Source of the DNA: Deltaproteobacteria bacterium
GTDB lineage: Bacteria > Desulfobacterota_D > UBA1144 > Nemesobacterales > N074bin48
DNA length: 32,774 nucleotides
Assembly (NCBI GenBank): GCA_004356685.1
Contig: SMWS01000042.1
Span: 1-32,774, forward strand
Direction of reading: 5' to 3'
The stretch's first letter is position 1. Every line of letters begins with the position of its first letter. Both the position numbers and the translations under genes were made by a program. Positions 1 through 7,611 of the stretch are shown in pieces. Below the pieces are notes generated by a model. The model saw only the letters and a program-made list of their open reading frames with translations. It ran no database searches and was not told the origin of the DNA.

Positions 1-50
1 ATGGATTTCTGATTTAACATTTATTTAGAATAATTGGTTATATATAATTA

Positions 51-206
51 TTATTTCACCCCAACCTTCATACACAAATCTTCAATCTTACATATATCAC
101 ATTTTGGTCCGATTGGTTTACAAATATTCTGACCATAGGCTACAAGAAGTGAATTAGTATCAATCTTGTATTTTATTGGAAGATTTATATCAGCTATCTT
201 CTTTAT
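51..206 (-). pseudogene. Truncated second copy of the 3' end of endonuclease III (nth)
   Basis: Read on the minus strand, this stretch encodes the C-terminal part of an Nth protein and ends in its own TAA stop at 51-53. It matches the end of the intact nth at 877-1533: about 38 of the last 43 residues are identical. All four iron-sulfur cysteines are kept, in the pattern C-x6-C-x2-C-x5-C. Several differences from the intact gene are synonymous third-base changes, so the copy looks like a diverged allele and not a fresh tandem duplicate. The frame stays open to about 222, but similarity fades beyond about 183-206. No start codon or N-terminal catalytic domain (helix-hairpin-helix, Lys/Asp) is present, so it cannot make an active glycosylase. 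It lies downstream of the nucleotidyltransferase module, as expected of a displaced native 3' end. Confidence 0.85.
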
Positions 207-266
207 AATAAATAATACTAATTAATAGAAAAGAATTCTTATTATAACTAATCTAACATGGAGAAC

Positions 267-713
267 TTATTCTATTTCTTCAAGAACTTGTGCATCAATA
301 ATATCTCTGTCACGACCAGTAGATTTTTTATTCTTTATTAAATTACTCTTTGAAATAAAAGGAAGTATTAATCCATCTAGTTTTATATCTTGTTTGCTTT
401 CATATGCATCGGTAAAATTAATACCATCAATATCTGTTAGAATATCAATCCTACTTGGAGCAACTCCTATCTGAAATACAATATTTTTCTGAGAAAAGGT
501 TTTCGGGGTTATATTATCAAGTGGAGCTCCAAAGTCAGACAAAGCTTTGTATAATTTATCAGAGTTTTCTTCAGTATTACCAATCCATATATCAAAATCA
601 CCTGTTGCTCTTGGGTAGCCGTATGCTGCCATAGCATATGCGCCTACAATAAGGAATCTTACCTCATTTCTTAATAAGCTTTGCAACATCTCTTTGTAGT
701 CTTTGTTCAACAT
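267..713 (-). CDS. Small nucleotidyltransferase-fold protein (MNT / DUF6036-like), possible antitoxin-type partner
   Basis: This 148-residue protein has the nucleotidyltransferase signature. The motif FLIVGAYAMAAYGYPRATGD (about residues 20-39) corresponds to the hG[GS]...G.pR.T.D pattern. The two acidic metal ligands are in GDFDIWI, and a third aspartate is in SRIDIL at about residues 87-92. The C-terminus carries a basic K..GR.RD..D..xL tail seen in this family. Family members transfer nucleotides or act in toxin-antitoxin-like pairs; the substrate here is unknown. The gene overlaps the upstream 62-codon gene by 50 bases, indicating translational coupling. An alternative start at 689 would shorten the overlap to 26 bases and leave the domain intact. 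The pair is bracketed by the intact nth and a diverged nth 3' fragment, which suggests acquisition by insertion. Confidence 0.75.
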   Translation of the reverse strand: MLNKDYKEMLQSLLRNEVRFLIVGAYAMAAYGYPRATGDFDIWIGNTEENSDKLYKALSDFGAPLDNITPKTFSQKNIVFQIGVAPSRIDILTDIDGINFTDAYESKQDIKLDGLILPFISKSNLIKNKKSTGRDRDIIDAQVLEEIE

Positions 714-852
714 TTTTTCTTTCTTTGAAATACCAGGCTTCTTTTGTCAGTTCCCACACCATAGATATCCTCTCCTGAGGAGAAGCATCCACAAAACCAT
801 CATCCTTATCACTCAGTTTTTTAAGAGTTACTATATCTCTATTTACCTTCAT
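664..852 (-). CDS. 62-residue conserved-type small protein, partner of the nucleotidyltransferase
   Basis: This small hydrophilic protein has a central ISMVWELTKEAW segment and a basic C-terminal helix with RLQRDVAKLIKK. From memory, small proteins with an (M/A)VW.(L/I)T..AW core followed by RLQR are commonly found directly upstream of DUF6036-type nucleotidyltransferases, which supports a real gene pair. Its role is not established; a toxin or scaffold role is only inference. It ends inside the following gene (50-base overlap). It starts 24 bases downstream of the nth stop, so it may be co-transcribed with nth. No strong Shine-Dalgarno is seen. Bases 845-855 over its start codon repeat an 11-base string that also occurs at the 3' ends of both nth copies. 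Confidence 0.65.
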   Translation of the reverse strand: MKVNRDIVTLKKLSDKDDGFVDASPQERISMVWELTKEAWYFKERKNVEQRLQRDVAKLIKK

Positions 853-876
853 ACATTAATTATATCACAGATATAG

Positions 877-1533
877 CTATTGTTTCACCCCAACCTTCAT
901 ACACATATCTTCAATTTTACATATATCACATTTTGGGCCGATTGGTTTACAAATATTTTGACCATAAGCTACAAGCAGTGAATTAATATCTATCCAGTAC
1001 CTTTTTGGAAGTTTTTTTCTTAGTTCCATCTCACTGTCATCAGGAGCTTTTGTTTTTATGTATCCAAAACGGTTAAAAATTCTGTGCACATGAGTATCAA
1101 CGCATATTCCGGGTTTGTTATAGCCAAGTGTAATAACCAGGTTAGCAGTTTTGCGCCCTACTCCTTTTAATTTCAACAGCTCATCCAGATCGTCAGGAAC
1201 CTTTGAATCATAATTTTCAACCAGTTCCTTAGATATATTCTTTATCGTTTTTGCCTTAACCCTGTAAAATCCAGCCGGGTACAGCACTTTTTCAATTTGA
1301 GGGATTTTTAACTTAAGCATATCTCCCGGATTAGATGCAAGCTTGAAGAGCCTGTTAGAAGCATCTGCTGTTGTGCTGTCTTTTGTCCGAAGGCTAATAA
1401 TCGTAGAAATCAGCACGCGGAAAGGCTCTCTTTTTCTTTCGGCATCAACGGTTACAAAAGGAGTTTTAAATCTTTTATACTCTTTTTTTACGATTTTAAC
1501 TATTTCTTTAATATTTATATCTTCCATTACCAA
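877..1533 (-). CDS. nth: Endonuclease III, DNA glycosylase/AP lyase
   Basis: Endonuclease III removes oxidised pyrimidines from DNA and nicks the resulting abasic site in base excision repair. The 218-residue length is normal. The helix-hairpin-helix motif LKGVGRKTANLV carries the catalytic lysine at K128, and GICVDTHVHR carries the catalytic aspartate at D146. The C-terminal cysteines in CKPIGPKCDICKIEDMC bind the [4Fe-4S] cluster. The N-terminal region (LISTIISLRTKDSTTADAS) resembles the archaeal/Thermotoga-type branch more than E. coli Nth. The first codon could be 1533 or the ATG two codons later. The gene is divergent from the Memo gene at 1624. A second, truncated copy of its last 50 or so codons lies at 51-206. 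Confidence 0.95.
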   Translation of the reverse strand: MVMEDINIKEIVKIVKKEYKRFKTPFVTVDAERKREPFRVLISTIISLRTKDSTTADASNRLFKLASNPGDMLKLKIPQIEKVLYPAGFYRVKAKTIKNISKELVENYDSKVPDDLDELLKLKGVGRKTANLVITLGYNKPGICVDTHVHRIFNRFGYIKTKAPDDSEMELRKKLPKRYWIDINSLLVAYGQNICKPIGPKCDICKIEDMCMKVGVKQ

Positions 1534-1623
1534 TTGATATTTGTTATGTTTGTATTTTCAACAATTTAGAAGTAATTATTAACATATAAAACCGATTTTA
1601 TTTAACATCAATTTTATATTCAA

Positions 1624-2841
1624 ATGGAATATCCAAAGTTAAGGTTTGTAGATACATTCCCTGTTGAGCACGATGGAGGTAAATACATCTGCATCAGAGA
1701 CCCTCAAAACACAAACGGCAATATGCTGCTTGTGCCGCGTCAGACTCTTTATATAATCGCGCATTTTACCGGCAAAAATTCTGTAGTAGACATACAGACG
1801 AGCATGAAAAAACAGTATGGAGAGCTTATAGAAAAAAATCAAATAACAGAGATTGTAAAACAACTGGATAATGCTCTTCTGCTAGACAGTGATAAATATA
1901 GAAATCATAAGAAGAAACTAGAAGAGGACTTTAAGAATTCAAATATTAGAGAATCCTGCCATGCAGGGCTTTCCTATCCAAATGAAATTGACGAACTAAC
2001 TTCATGGATTGATGGCTATCTTGAACAGACTCCAGATCAAACAGGAAATGCTAAAGATACCGTTGCTATCATTTCGCCCCATATTGACTTTAGTAGAGGA
2101 GGCAAATCCTATGCAAAGGCATATAAAGAGCTTAAAGACAATAAGGACTGCGACACTTTTATCATATTTGGCACCTCCCACTACGCATCTGTTGAAAACC
2201 CTTTCATTCTAACTAGGAAAAACTTTACCACTCCCTTTGGTGAGGCACAGATAGATTTAGATTTAATAAATAGCATTGAAAATGATTGTAATTGGGATTT
2301 ATATGAGGGAGAGATATATCATAAATCAGAACATTCAATAGAATTCCAGGTTGTGTTTCTGCAGTATCTTTTTAATAACAAAAAAGAGTTTAAAATTCTA
2401 CCAATTCTATGCAATTCATTCTATAAATTCATAGAAAAAGGAACCTCACCCAGTGAAGACAATAAAACAGCCACATTCTTAAATAGCATAAAAGAAATAG
2501 TAACCCGGTTGGGAAACAAAACCATAGTAATAGCCGGTGCCGATTTGGCTCATATGGGAAATAAATTTGGAGATGAAGAAACTGTAGACCAGAGCACCTT
2601 AAAATGGATAAAGAACAGAGATTACTTAAGCATTAAACATATTGAAAAATTAGAACAGGAGGCTTTTTACAGGTCTGTTGAAGAAGAAAAAGATAAAAGA
2701 AAGATTTGCGGTCTTTCTCCTATTTACGCCTTACTATCGGTAATAAACGCTAAAAAAGGTGAAATGCTTGATTATGGACAAGCCTTAGAACAAGACACAG
2801 GTTCTGTTGTTACTTATACCAGCATGGGGTTTTACTGCTGA
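1624..2841 (+). CDS. Memo-family protein (AmmeMemoRadiSam system protein B)
   Basis: The core from about residue 118 is a Memo domain. It has a CHAGLSYP start, AIISPHIDFSRGG, FIIFGTSHYAS, a HKSEHSIEFQVVFLQYLF block, VIAGADLAHMG and a GLSPIYALLSV end, all placed as in AmmeMemoRadiSam protein B. Memo proteins resemble class III extradiol dioxygenases (LigB) and bind metal; their bacterial reaction is not settled. The first roughly 115 residues form an extra domain that I do not recognise firmly, perhaps winged-helix or PqqD-like. The partner AMMECR1 and radical-SAM genes are not in this window. The start codon has no Shine-Dalgarno, and the -10-like TATATT at 1615-1620 ends only three bases before the ATG. 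The next gene begins one base after its stop codon. Confidence 0.85.
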   Translation: MEYPKLRFVDTFPVEHDGGKYICIRDPQNTNGNMLLVPRQTLYIIAHFTGKNSVVDIQTSMKKQYGELIEKNQITEIVKQLDNALLLDSDKYRNHKKKLEEDFKNSNIRESCHAGLSYPNEIDELTSWIDGYLEQTPDQTGNAKDTVAIISPHIDFSRGGKSYAKAYKELKDNKDCDTFIIFGTSHYASVENPFILTRKNFTTPFGEAQIDLDLINSIENDCNWDLYEGEIYHKSEHSIEFQVVFLQYLFNNKKEFKILPILCNSFYKFIEKGTSPSEDNKTATFLNSIKEIVTRLGNKTIVIAGADLAHMGNKFGDEETVDQSTLKWIKNRDYLSIKHIEKLEQEAFYRSVEEEKDKRKICGLSPIYALLSVINAKKGEMLDYGQALEQDTGSVVTYTSMGFYC

Positions 2842-2842
2842 A

Positions 2843-3796
2843 ATGAGAAGAAAATTTCCGATATTTGATGGCCACCAGGATATTGCTTTTCACCTGAGTT
2901 ATTTTAGGCGAGACTTTGTTGCGCCAGAAATTCCCTGCATGATAACCCTTCCCGGACTAAAAAAGGGTAATATAAAATTCATATTAAATACAATATTTGT
3001 TCATCCTAAATTAAGACCTGAAAAAACAGTTGAGAACGCTAATCTACAATTTCAGGTTTATGAGGACATTTATACAGAGTTTGGCTCTGAAATTATGAAA
3101 ATTGAAGACAAAAAAGACCTGGATACCGCAATTAATGATAACAAGATTGGTTTTATCACTTTGATGGAAGGCGCAGACCCAATTGAACAGCCAGATGATT
3201 TGTATAAATATTACAATAAAGGTTTAAGAGTGCTGGGGCTGGCCTGGAATAACAAAAATGAATATGCTTCGGGCCCGGCAACCAAAGATGGTTTATCCGA
3301 AAAAGGAAAGGAAATAATTCAAATTATGAATGAATTAAATATAACTCTGGACCTTTCACACTTAAATGAAAAATGTTTTTGGCAAAGTCTAGAATCTTAT
3401 AATCATACCCCACTGGCAACTCATTCAAATGTAAGGAAATTAACAGATCATCCAAGAAACCTGTACGACGAACAGTTAAAAGAAATCTCAAAGCGTGGCG
3501 GCGTAATAGGTATAGTTCTTTATAACAATTTTCTTAAAACTACTGACGACCGGCCAACTTTAGAAGATATTTATAAACATATTGATTATATGCTTAATCT
3601 TTGCGGTGAAGACCACGTAGGAATAGGGAGCGATCTGGATGGCGCTGAGATAAAAGACTTTCCAAAAGAAATAAGGACAATCGCTAATTTACAGAAAATC
3701 CCTGAATATCTATCTAAAAAAGGTTACTCTGATGATCTTGTTAAAAAAATCTCGCATGACAATTTTCTCAGAGTTATAAGATACAATCTAAATTAG
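2843..3796 (+). CDS. Membrane dipeptidase, peptidase family M19 (renal dipeptidase-like)
   Basis: M19 enzymes are dinuclear zinc dipeptidases of the amidohydrolase fold. The metal-binding pieces are visible: FDGHQDI (HxD) near the N-terminus, the acidic ligand in FITLMEGAD, the histidines in LDLSHL and ATHSNVRKL, and the C-terminal HVGIGSDLDG signature. I choose the ATG at 2843, one base after the Memo stop, because HxD normally lies very near the N-terminus. A TTG at 2807 would add 12 unlikely residues and overlap the Memo gene. No signal peptide is seen, so it is probably cytoplasmic. Tight coupling to the Memo gene suggests the two are co-expressed, perhaps in peptide or cyclic-dipeptide turnover, but that is inference. 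Confidence 0.88.
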   Translation: MRRKFPIFDGHQDIAFHLSYFRRDFVAPEIPCMITLPGLKKGNIKFILNTIFVHPKLRPEKTVENANLQFQVYEDIYTEFGSEIMKIEDKKDLDTAINDNKIGFITLMEGADPIEQPDDLYKYYNKGLRVLGLAWNNKNEYASGPATKDGLSEKGKEIIQIMNELNITLDLSHLNEKCFWQSLESYNHTPLATHSNVRKLTDHPRNLYDEQLKEISKRGGVIGIVLYNNFLKTTDDRPTLEDIYKHIDYMLNLCGEDHVGIGSDLDGAEIKDFPKEIRTIANLQKIPEYLSKKGYSDDLVKKISHDNFLRVIRYNLN

Positions 3797-3824
3797 AAAG
3801 CCCGAAGCACATACTCCGGGCTTT
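3797..3824 (+). terminator. Hairpin directly after the M19 stop codon
   Basis: An 8-base perfect inverted repeat (AAAGCCCG at 3797-3804, CGGGCTTT at 3817-3824) has a 12-base loop. It starts immediately after the TAG stop of the dipeptidase gene. The position fits a transcription terminator, though no U-tract follows beyond the TTT inside the stem. Confidence 0.5.
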
Positions 3825-3942
3825 ATAGGGGAGGATGGAAATTAATAAACCATTCATCTTTATCTCTTATATATACTTTTAGATAATGATCGATTATAAA
3901 AGATTCAAATTAGCTTTTATATTATTTCTTGAATGTTTCTAG

Positions 3943-3948
3943 TAAAAT
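3943..3948 (+). promoter_or_regulatory. Probable -10 box of a leaderless argC transcript
   Basis: TAAAAT lies eight bases before the argC ATG, in a region with no Shine-Dalgarno. A start site about seven bases downstream would fall at about 3955, giving essentially no leader. No convincing -35 hexamer is visible at the right spacing. Confidence 0.35.
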
Positions 3949-3956
3949 AACAAATC

Positions 3957-4994
3957 ATGAAAATTAAAATCGGAATCTTGGGAGCAACAGGATATACAGG
4001 GGCTGAACTGCTGAGATTATTAGTAGGTCATCCCCATGCAGAAATTAAATGGCTAACATCAGAGAAATTTGCAAATAAGAAAATTTCTGAAGTTTTCCCG
4101 ACATTAAGAAATTTCATTGATCTTGAATGTAAATCTATAAGAGAAATAAACAAATTTAAAAATGTGGACGTAGTTTTTTCTTGCTTACCGCATGGAAGCT
4201 CTATGCATTTTGCTAAATTATTTTTGGATAAAGGCACGAAGTTTATAGATTTCAGTGCCGATTTTAGGTTTACAAATTTAAGCCTATACAACAAGCTTTA
4301 TAAGTTAAATCATATAAACCCTGAATTAAATAAAAAATCAGCATACGGCCTGCCTGAATTATTCAGGAAGAAGATAAAAAAATCAGAATTGATATCAAAT
4401 CCCGGATGTTATGCGACTGCTGCAATTTTAGGTTTAGCACCTTTGATTAAAAATAATCTAATAGATGCAAAATTTATCAATATTGATGCCAAAGCAGGAC
4501 TTTCAGGAGGCGGGAGAGCCCCAGTTAGTGAAAGGCAATTTTCTGAAGCTAACGATACAATTTCTATAAATTCAATCTCAAATCACAATCAAAAACCAGA
4601 AATTGAAGAACAACTCAGTATTCTATACAAAGCTAAATCAAAATTAGTTTTCTCAACATATAATATAAATATAGACAGGGGAATACTAACAACGATTACA
4701 GCAAAGCTGAAAAACTCCATATCGAAAAGTGAATTATTAGCAAAATATAAGAATTTTTATAAAAATGAAAATTTCATCAGATTAATTGATGATGAAAAAA
4801 ACATATCTACTAAAAATGTGCGATTTACAAATTACTGCGATATTGGAGTAAACATTCAAAACAGACATATTGTTTGTGTAACTGCCTTAGATAATTTAGG
4901 CAAAGGAGCTTCGGGACAAGCTGTGCAAAATATGAATATAATATTTAATCTAGAAGAGTCCGATGGCTTACAAAATACAGGGTTATATCCGTAA
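3957..4994 (+). CDS. argC: N-acetyl-gamma-glutamyl-phosphate reductase
   Basis: ArgC catalyses the NADPH-dependent reduction of N-acetylglutamyl phosphate to the semialdehyde in arginine synthesis. The dinucleotide-binding motif GILGATGYTGAELLRLL is at residues 6-22. The catalytic cysteine is C151 in SNPGCYAT. The histidine-containing HNHQKPEIEEQL block and the terminal DNLGKGASGQAVQNMN motif are both present. The 345-residue length is typical. No Shine-Dalgarno precedes the ATG, and the likely -10 is at 3943-3948. No other arg gene is in the window. The gene is followed after eight bases by an AMP-dependent ligase and an acyl carrier protein, an unusual operon for argC. Confidence 0.96.
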   Translation: MKIKIGILGATGYTGAELLRLLVGHPHAEIKWLTSEKFANKKISEVFPTLRNFIDLECKSIREINKFKNVDVVFSCLPHGSSMHFAKLFLDKGTKFIDFSADFRFTNLSLYNKLYKLNHINPELNKKSAYGLPELFRKKIKKSELISNPGCYATAAILGLAPLIKNNLIDAKFINIDAKAGLSGGGRAPVSERQFSEANDTISINSISNHNQKPEIEEQLSILYKAKSKLVFSTYNINIDRGILTTITAKLKNSISKSELLAKYKNFYKNENFIRLIDDEKNISTKNVRFTNYCDIGVNIQNRHIVCVTALDNLGKGASGQAVQNMNIIFNLEESDGLQNTGLYP

Positions 4995-5002
4995 TATTAA
5001 GA

Positions 5003-6472
5003 ATGAATAATTTTTATGAGATAATAGAGAAAAATCAAAAACTGGAAAAACCAGCGCTAGTAGATGATTTACAAAGCATCAGCTATAAAGATTTGTTTGT
5101 TCTTTGCAATAATCTATCATCATATTTAGCTAGCAAAAAAATAAGAAAAGCCGACCGAATTGCGATTTTTCTTCCAAATTCTATTGAATTTGCGCTAAGT
5201 TTTTTCTCCTGCTTAAATATTGGCGCTATAGCTGTACCAATCAACCCTAAATTCAAGAAAAATGAAATTCAGTACTATATAAATGACTCTAACCCCAAAT
5301 TAATAATAACCAGTGATACTTTAAGAACTATTTTATTAGAAACTAATAATAAATTAGAAAAAAAGATAATTTCTTTAAAAGGTGAAGAAGTAGACCTGGA
5401 TATTTTTAATCATAAATATTTAGGAGACAAATTAAATATTAATTCTATAAATGAGAATGATAAAGCAATATATTTATATTCAACAGGTTCTACGGGAATT
5501 CCCAAAAGAGTAACAAGAACACATAAAAACCTAATTTCACTAGCTAATAATCACAGCGAAACCGTGGGCCTGGATAAATCAGAAAAAATTCTGTTTACCC
5601 TGCCAATATCTCATACCTATGCGCTTGGCAATTTCATAGCGGCAATTAAGTCTGCAATGACATGTTACCTGCAGGGAGATTTTAACAGAAAGAAAGTAAC
5701 TCAAATAATTGAAAAGGAAAAAATAACAATTTATCCATGCGTGCCATTTATATTAGATGTTTTAGCGCAGTCTAACATTGATCCGAAATCGTTTAAAAGT
5801 TTAAAACTATTAATATCTGCCGGCGCTCCTCTTTCAAAAGAGGTATTTGATAAATTTTCTGAAAAGTTTGGAATTCACCCTAGACAATTATACGGTTCAT
5901 CAGAAACCGGGGTTATTTCTATTAATTTGGAAAAAGATATTACTAGCACACTTGGCTCTGTGGGTAAGCCGGTCAAAGGAGTGACAGTAAAGATCATTAA
6001 AGAAGATGGCAAAGATGCTAATACTAATGAACAAGGAGAGATAATTGTAAAAAGTGAAACAATGACAACCGGATATGACAATTTGCCCGAAGAGACTAAA
6101 GAAGTTTTTAAAAACGGATTTTATTACACAGGAGACTTGGGCTATGTAGATAAAAACGGTTTAATATATATAAACGGCAGAAAAAAACTGATTATCAATA
6201 TAAGTGGCAACAAAGTTGATCCCACAGAAGTCGAGAATATATTGTCATCTCATCCAAAAGTTAAAGAAGCCGCAGTTATAGGAATATCGCATCAAAGCAG
6301 TCATGAATCAATAAAAGCTTTTATAGTTTGCAATGAAAAGACTGAGAAAGGTGAAATAATCGTATATCTAAAAAATAAAATAGCAGATTATAAAATTCCT
6401 AATATAATAGAGTTTGTAGAAAACATACCTAAAAGTCCTACTGGAAAAATCCTTAGAAATAAACTAGGTTAA
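5003..6472 (+). CDS. AMP-forming acyl ligase (acyl-CoA/acyl-ACP synthetase family)
   Basis: This is a class I adenylate-forming enzyme that activates a carboxylic acid as acyl-AMP and transfers it to a thiol. The core motifs are YSTGSTGIPKRVTRTH (ATP-binding loop, about residue 158), LYGSSETGVIS (about 298), YTGDLGYVDKNGLIYINGRK (hinge region, about 375) and PKSPTGKILR with the C-terminal catalytic lysine. The 489-residue length is that of a stand-alone ligase. Two bases separate its stop from an acyl carrier protein gene, so the natural acceptor may be that carrier protein and not CoA. Acid specificity cannot be read from the sequence. It follows argC by eight bases and is probably in the same transcript. 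Confidence 0.88.
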   Translation: MNNFYEIIEKNQKLEKPALVDDLQSISYKDLFVLCNNLSSYLASKKIRKADRIAIFLPNSIEFALSFFSCLNIGAIAVPINPKFKKNEIQYYINDSNPKLIITSDTLRTILLETNNKLEKKIISLKGEEVDLDIFNHKYLGDKLNINSINENDKAIYLYSTGSTGIPKRVTRTHKNLISLANNHSETVGLDKSEKILFTLPISHTYALGNFIAAIKSAMTCYLQGDFNRKKVTQIIEKEKITIYPCVPFILDVLAQSNIDPKSFKSLKLLISAGAPLSKEVFDKFSEKFGIHPRQLYGSSETGVISINLEKDITSTLGSVGKPVKGVTVKIIKEDGKDANTNEQGEIIVKSETMTTGYDNLPEETKEVFKNGFYYTGDLGYVDKNGLIYINGRKKLIINISGNKVDPTEVENILSSHPKVKEAAVIGISHQSSHESIKAFIVCNEKTEKGEIIVYLKNKIADYKIPNIIEFVENIPKSPTGKILRNKLG

Positions 6473-6474
6473 TT

Positions 6475-6726
6475 ATGAGTGAAGAGTTAAAACTAAAGAT
6501 TAAAGAAATAATAATTAACAAATTTCAGCTGGAAATTAAAACCGCTCAATTTGATGAAAGTAAGCCATTTATTGAATATGGCGTAGGGCTGGATTCTGTT
6601 GCCAATTTAGAATTGATCTTAGAAATCGAAAAGGAGCTCAAGATAAACATAGATGAAGCTGAAATAGGAAGTGAAATATTGTTTAATTTCAAAAGCCTCT
6701 ATAATTTTATTAATAAGAGTATTTGA
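6475..6726 (+). CDS. Acyl/peptidyl carrier protein, stand-alone
   Basis: This 83-residue acidic helical protein has the phosphopantetheine attachment site at S41 in GVGLDSVANLELI, followed by the usual IEKELKINIDEAEI helix-2/3 region. It is shaped like a discrete carrier protein of a specialised pathway, not the housekeeping fatty-acid AcpP, whose motif is ADSLDTVELVM. It directly follows the AMP-forming ligase, so the two probably form an activation-and-loading pair. Its TGA stop (6724-6726) abuts the stop of the convergent regulator with no bases between, forming TGATCA. Confidence 0.88.
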   Translation: MSEELKLKIKEIIINKFQLEIKTAQFDESKPFIEYGVGLDSVANLELILEIEKELKINIDEAEIGSEILFNFKSLYNFINKSI

Positions 6727-7458
6727 TCACTTTTTAACTTTTTCTTTTTTCTTTTTATTTTCGAGATATTTCATCAGTGAATCCAGAAATTGAATCCTAA
6801 TCATCTCTGTAGCTTTACTTATAGGTTTCATCACAACACTGTCATAAACCTCTGAGGCAGTTTCCTCTAATTTTGTATCTCCTGCCGTTCTTGCAAGTCG
6901 CAAAACACCTACAGAGTTATAAAAAGTTGATTTTGAAATTGCCTTTCTAGCATCGTTAATCCTAAACTCCTCTAGGGCTTTTTGGGCTTCCAACAGCGAG
7001 TAAAAACCGACCCCAAAAAAAAGGCACAGTATCCTTTTAACTTCTTCAGTAGACATTACCTCCATAACATTGACCAAAGGCGCTTCTACAATTGCTTCCA
7101 GCTGTTTATTATCACTTCCGATTATATTAGCAAGATGCTTAAGCTTATCTTCATCAGCATCCTTCAGTAACCCGTTTATAGCGTCCCTAACAAATTCATG
7201 TGCAAAACTCTCCCTAATTTCCTCAAGTGCCAAACCCTCTGATTTAAGCGCTTTTATATATGCAAGTTTATCTACCGTATAGTCGGGAAAGTAAAGTGTT
7301 GTTGATTTACCCTTCACACCCTTAACTTTCCTTCTTTTCGGTTTAGGAAGAAGACCCAGTTTTACACAGGATCTTATAGTTTTCTCAGGATCAGCGCCTA
7401 AATTTATATTTCGCTCCTTTGAAATACTAATAAGATCAGAAATTGAAAGATCTACCAT
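6727..7458 (-). CDS. MerR-like winged-helix transcriptional regulator
   Basis: The first about 85 residues look like a MerR-type winged helix. SDLISISKERNINLG.DPEKTIRSCVKLGLLP is a helix-turn-helix start, followed by a basic wing (KRRKVKGVKGKSTTLYFP) and DYTVDKLAYIKALKSEGLALEEI, which matches the second MerR helix pair. The rest (about 90-243) is helical with no recognised ligand motif and ends in a lysine-rich tail. It is not classical MerR, lacking the usual YYE start and the metal-binding cysteines. The gene faces the argC-ligase-ACP operon with its stop codon abutting theirs. The promoter at 7465-7494 places transcription start on the start codon, so the mRNA is probably leaderless. The target genes are not known. 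Confidence 0.72.
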   Translation of the reverse strand: MVDLSISDLISISKERNINLGADPEKTIRSCVKLGLLPKPKRRKVKGVKGKSTTLYFPDYTVDKLAYIKALKSEGLALEEIRESFAHEFVRDAINGLLKDADEDKLKHLANIIGSDNKQLEAIVEAPLVNVMEVMSTEEVKRILCLFFGVGFYSLLEAQKALEEFRINDARKAISKSTFYNSVGVLRLARTAGDTKLEETASEVYDSVVMKPISKATEMIRIQFLDSLMKYLENKKKKEKVKK

Positions 7459-7464
7459 AACTCG

Positions 7465-7494
7465 ATATTAAGATATTTTGTATGTTGTTGTCAA
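7465..7494 (-). promoter_or_regulatory. Sigma-70 type promoter of the MerR-like gene, leaderless
   Basis: On the minus strand a perfect TTGACA (7489-7494) is followed after 18 bases by TAATAT (7465-7470). Six bases then separate the -10 from the ATG at 7458. A start site seven bases after the -10 falls on the A of the start codon. No Shine-Dalgarno is present. Confidence 0.65.
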
Positions 7495-7611
7495 TACAGT
7501 AATTTGTTTTTATATTAAATAAGAGTAAAACTTATAATATTATTTTGCTGCTAAACAAAAATTCCCAATAATTATAGTAAGTTAAATATTTTTTAACATA
7601 AAGCCTTCAGA

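Noticed and set aside
2807..2842. TTG start giving a longer M19 dipeptidase
   Set aside because: The ATG at 2843 lies one base after the Memo stop and puts the HxD metal motif at the normal distance from the N-terminus.
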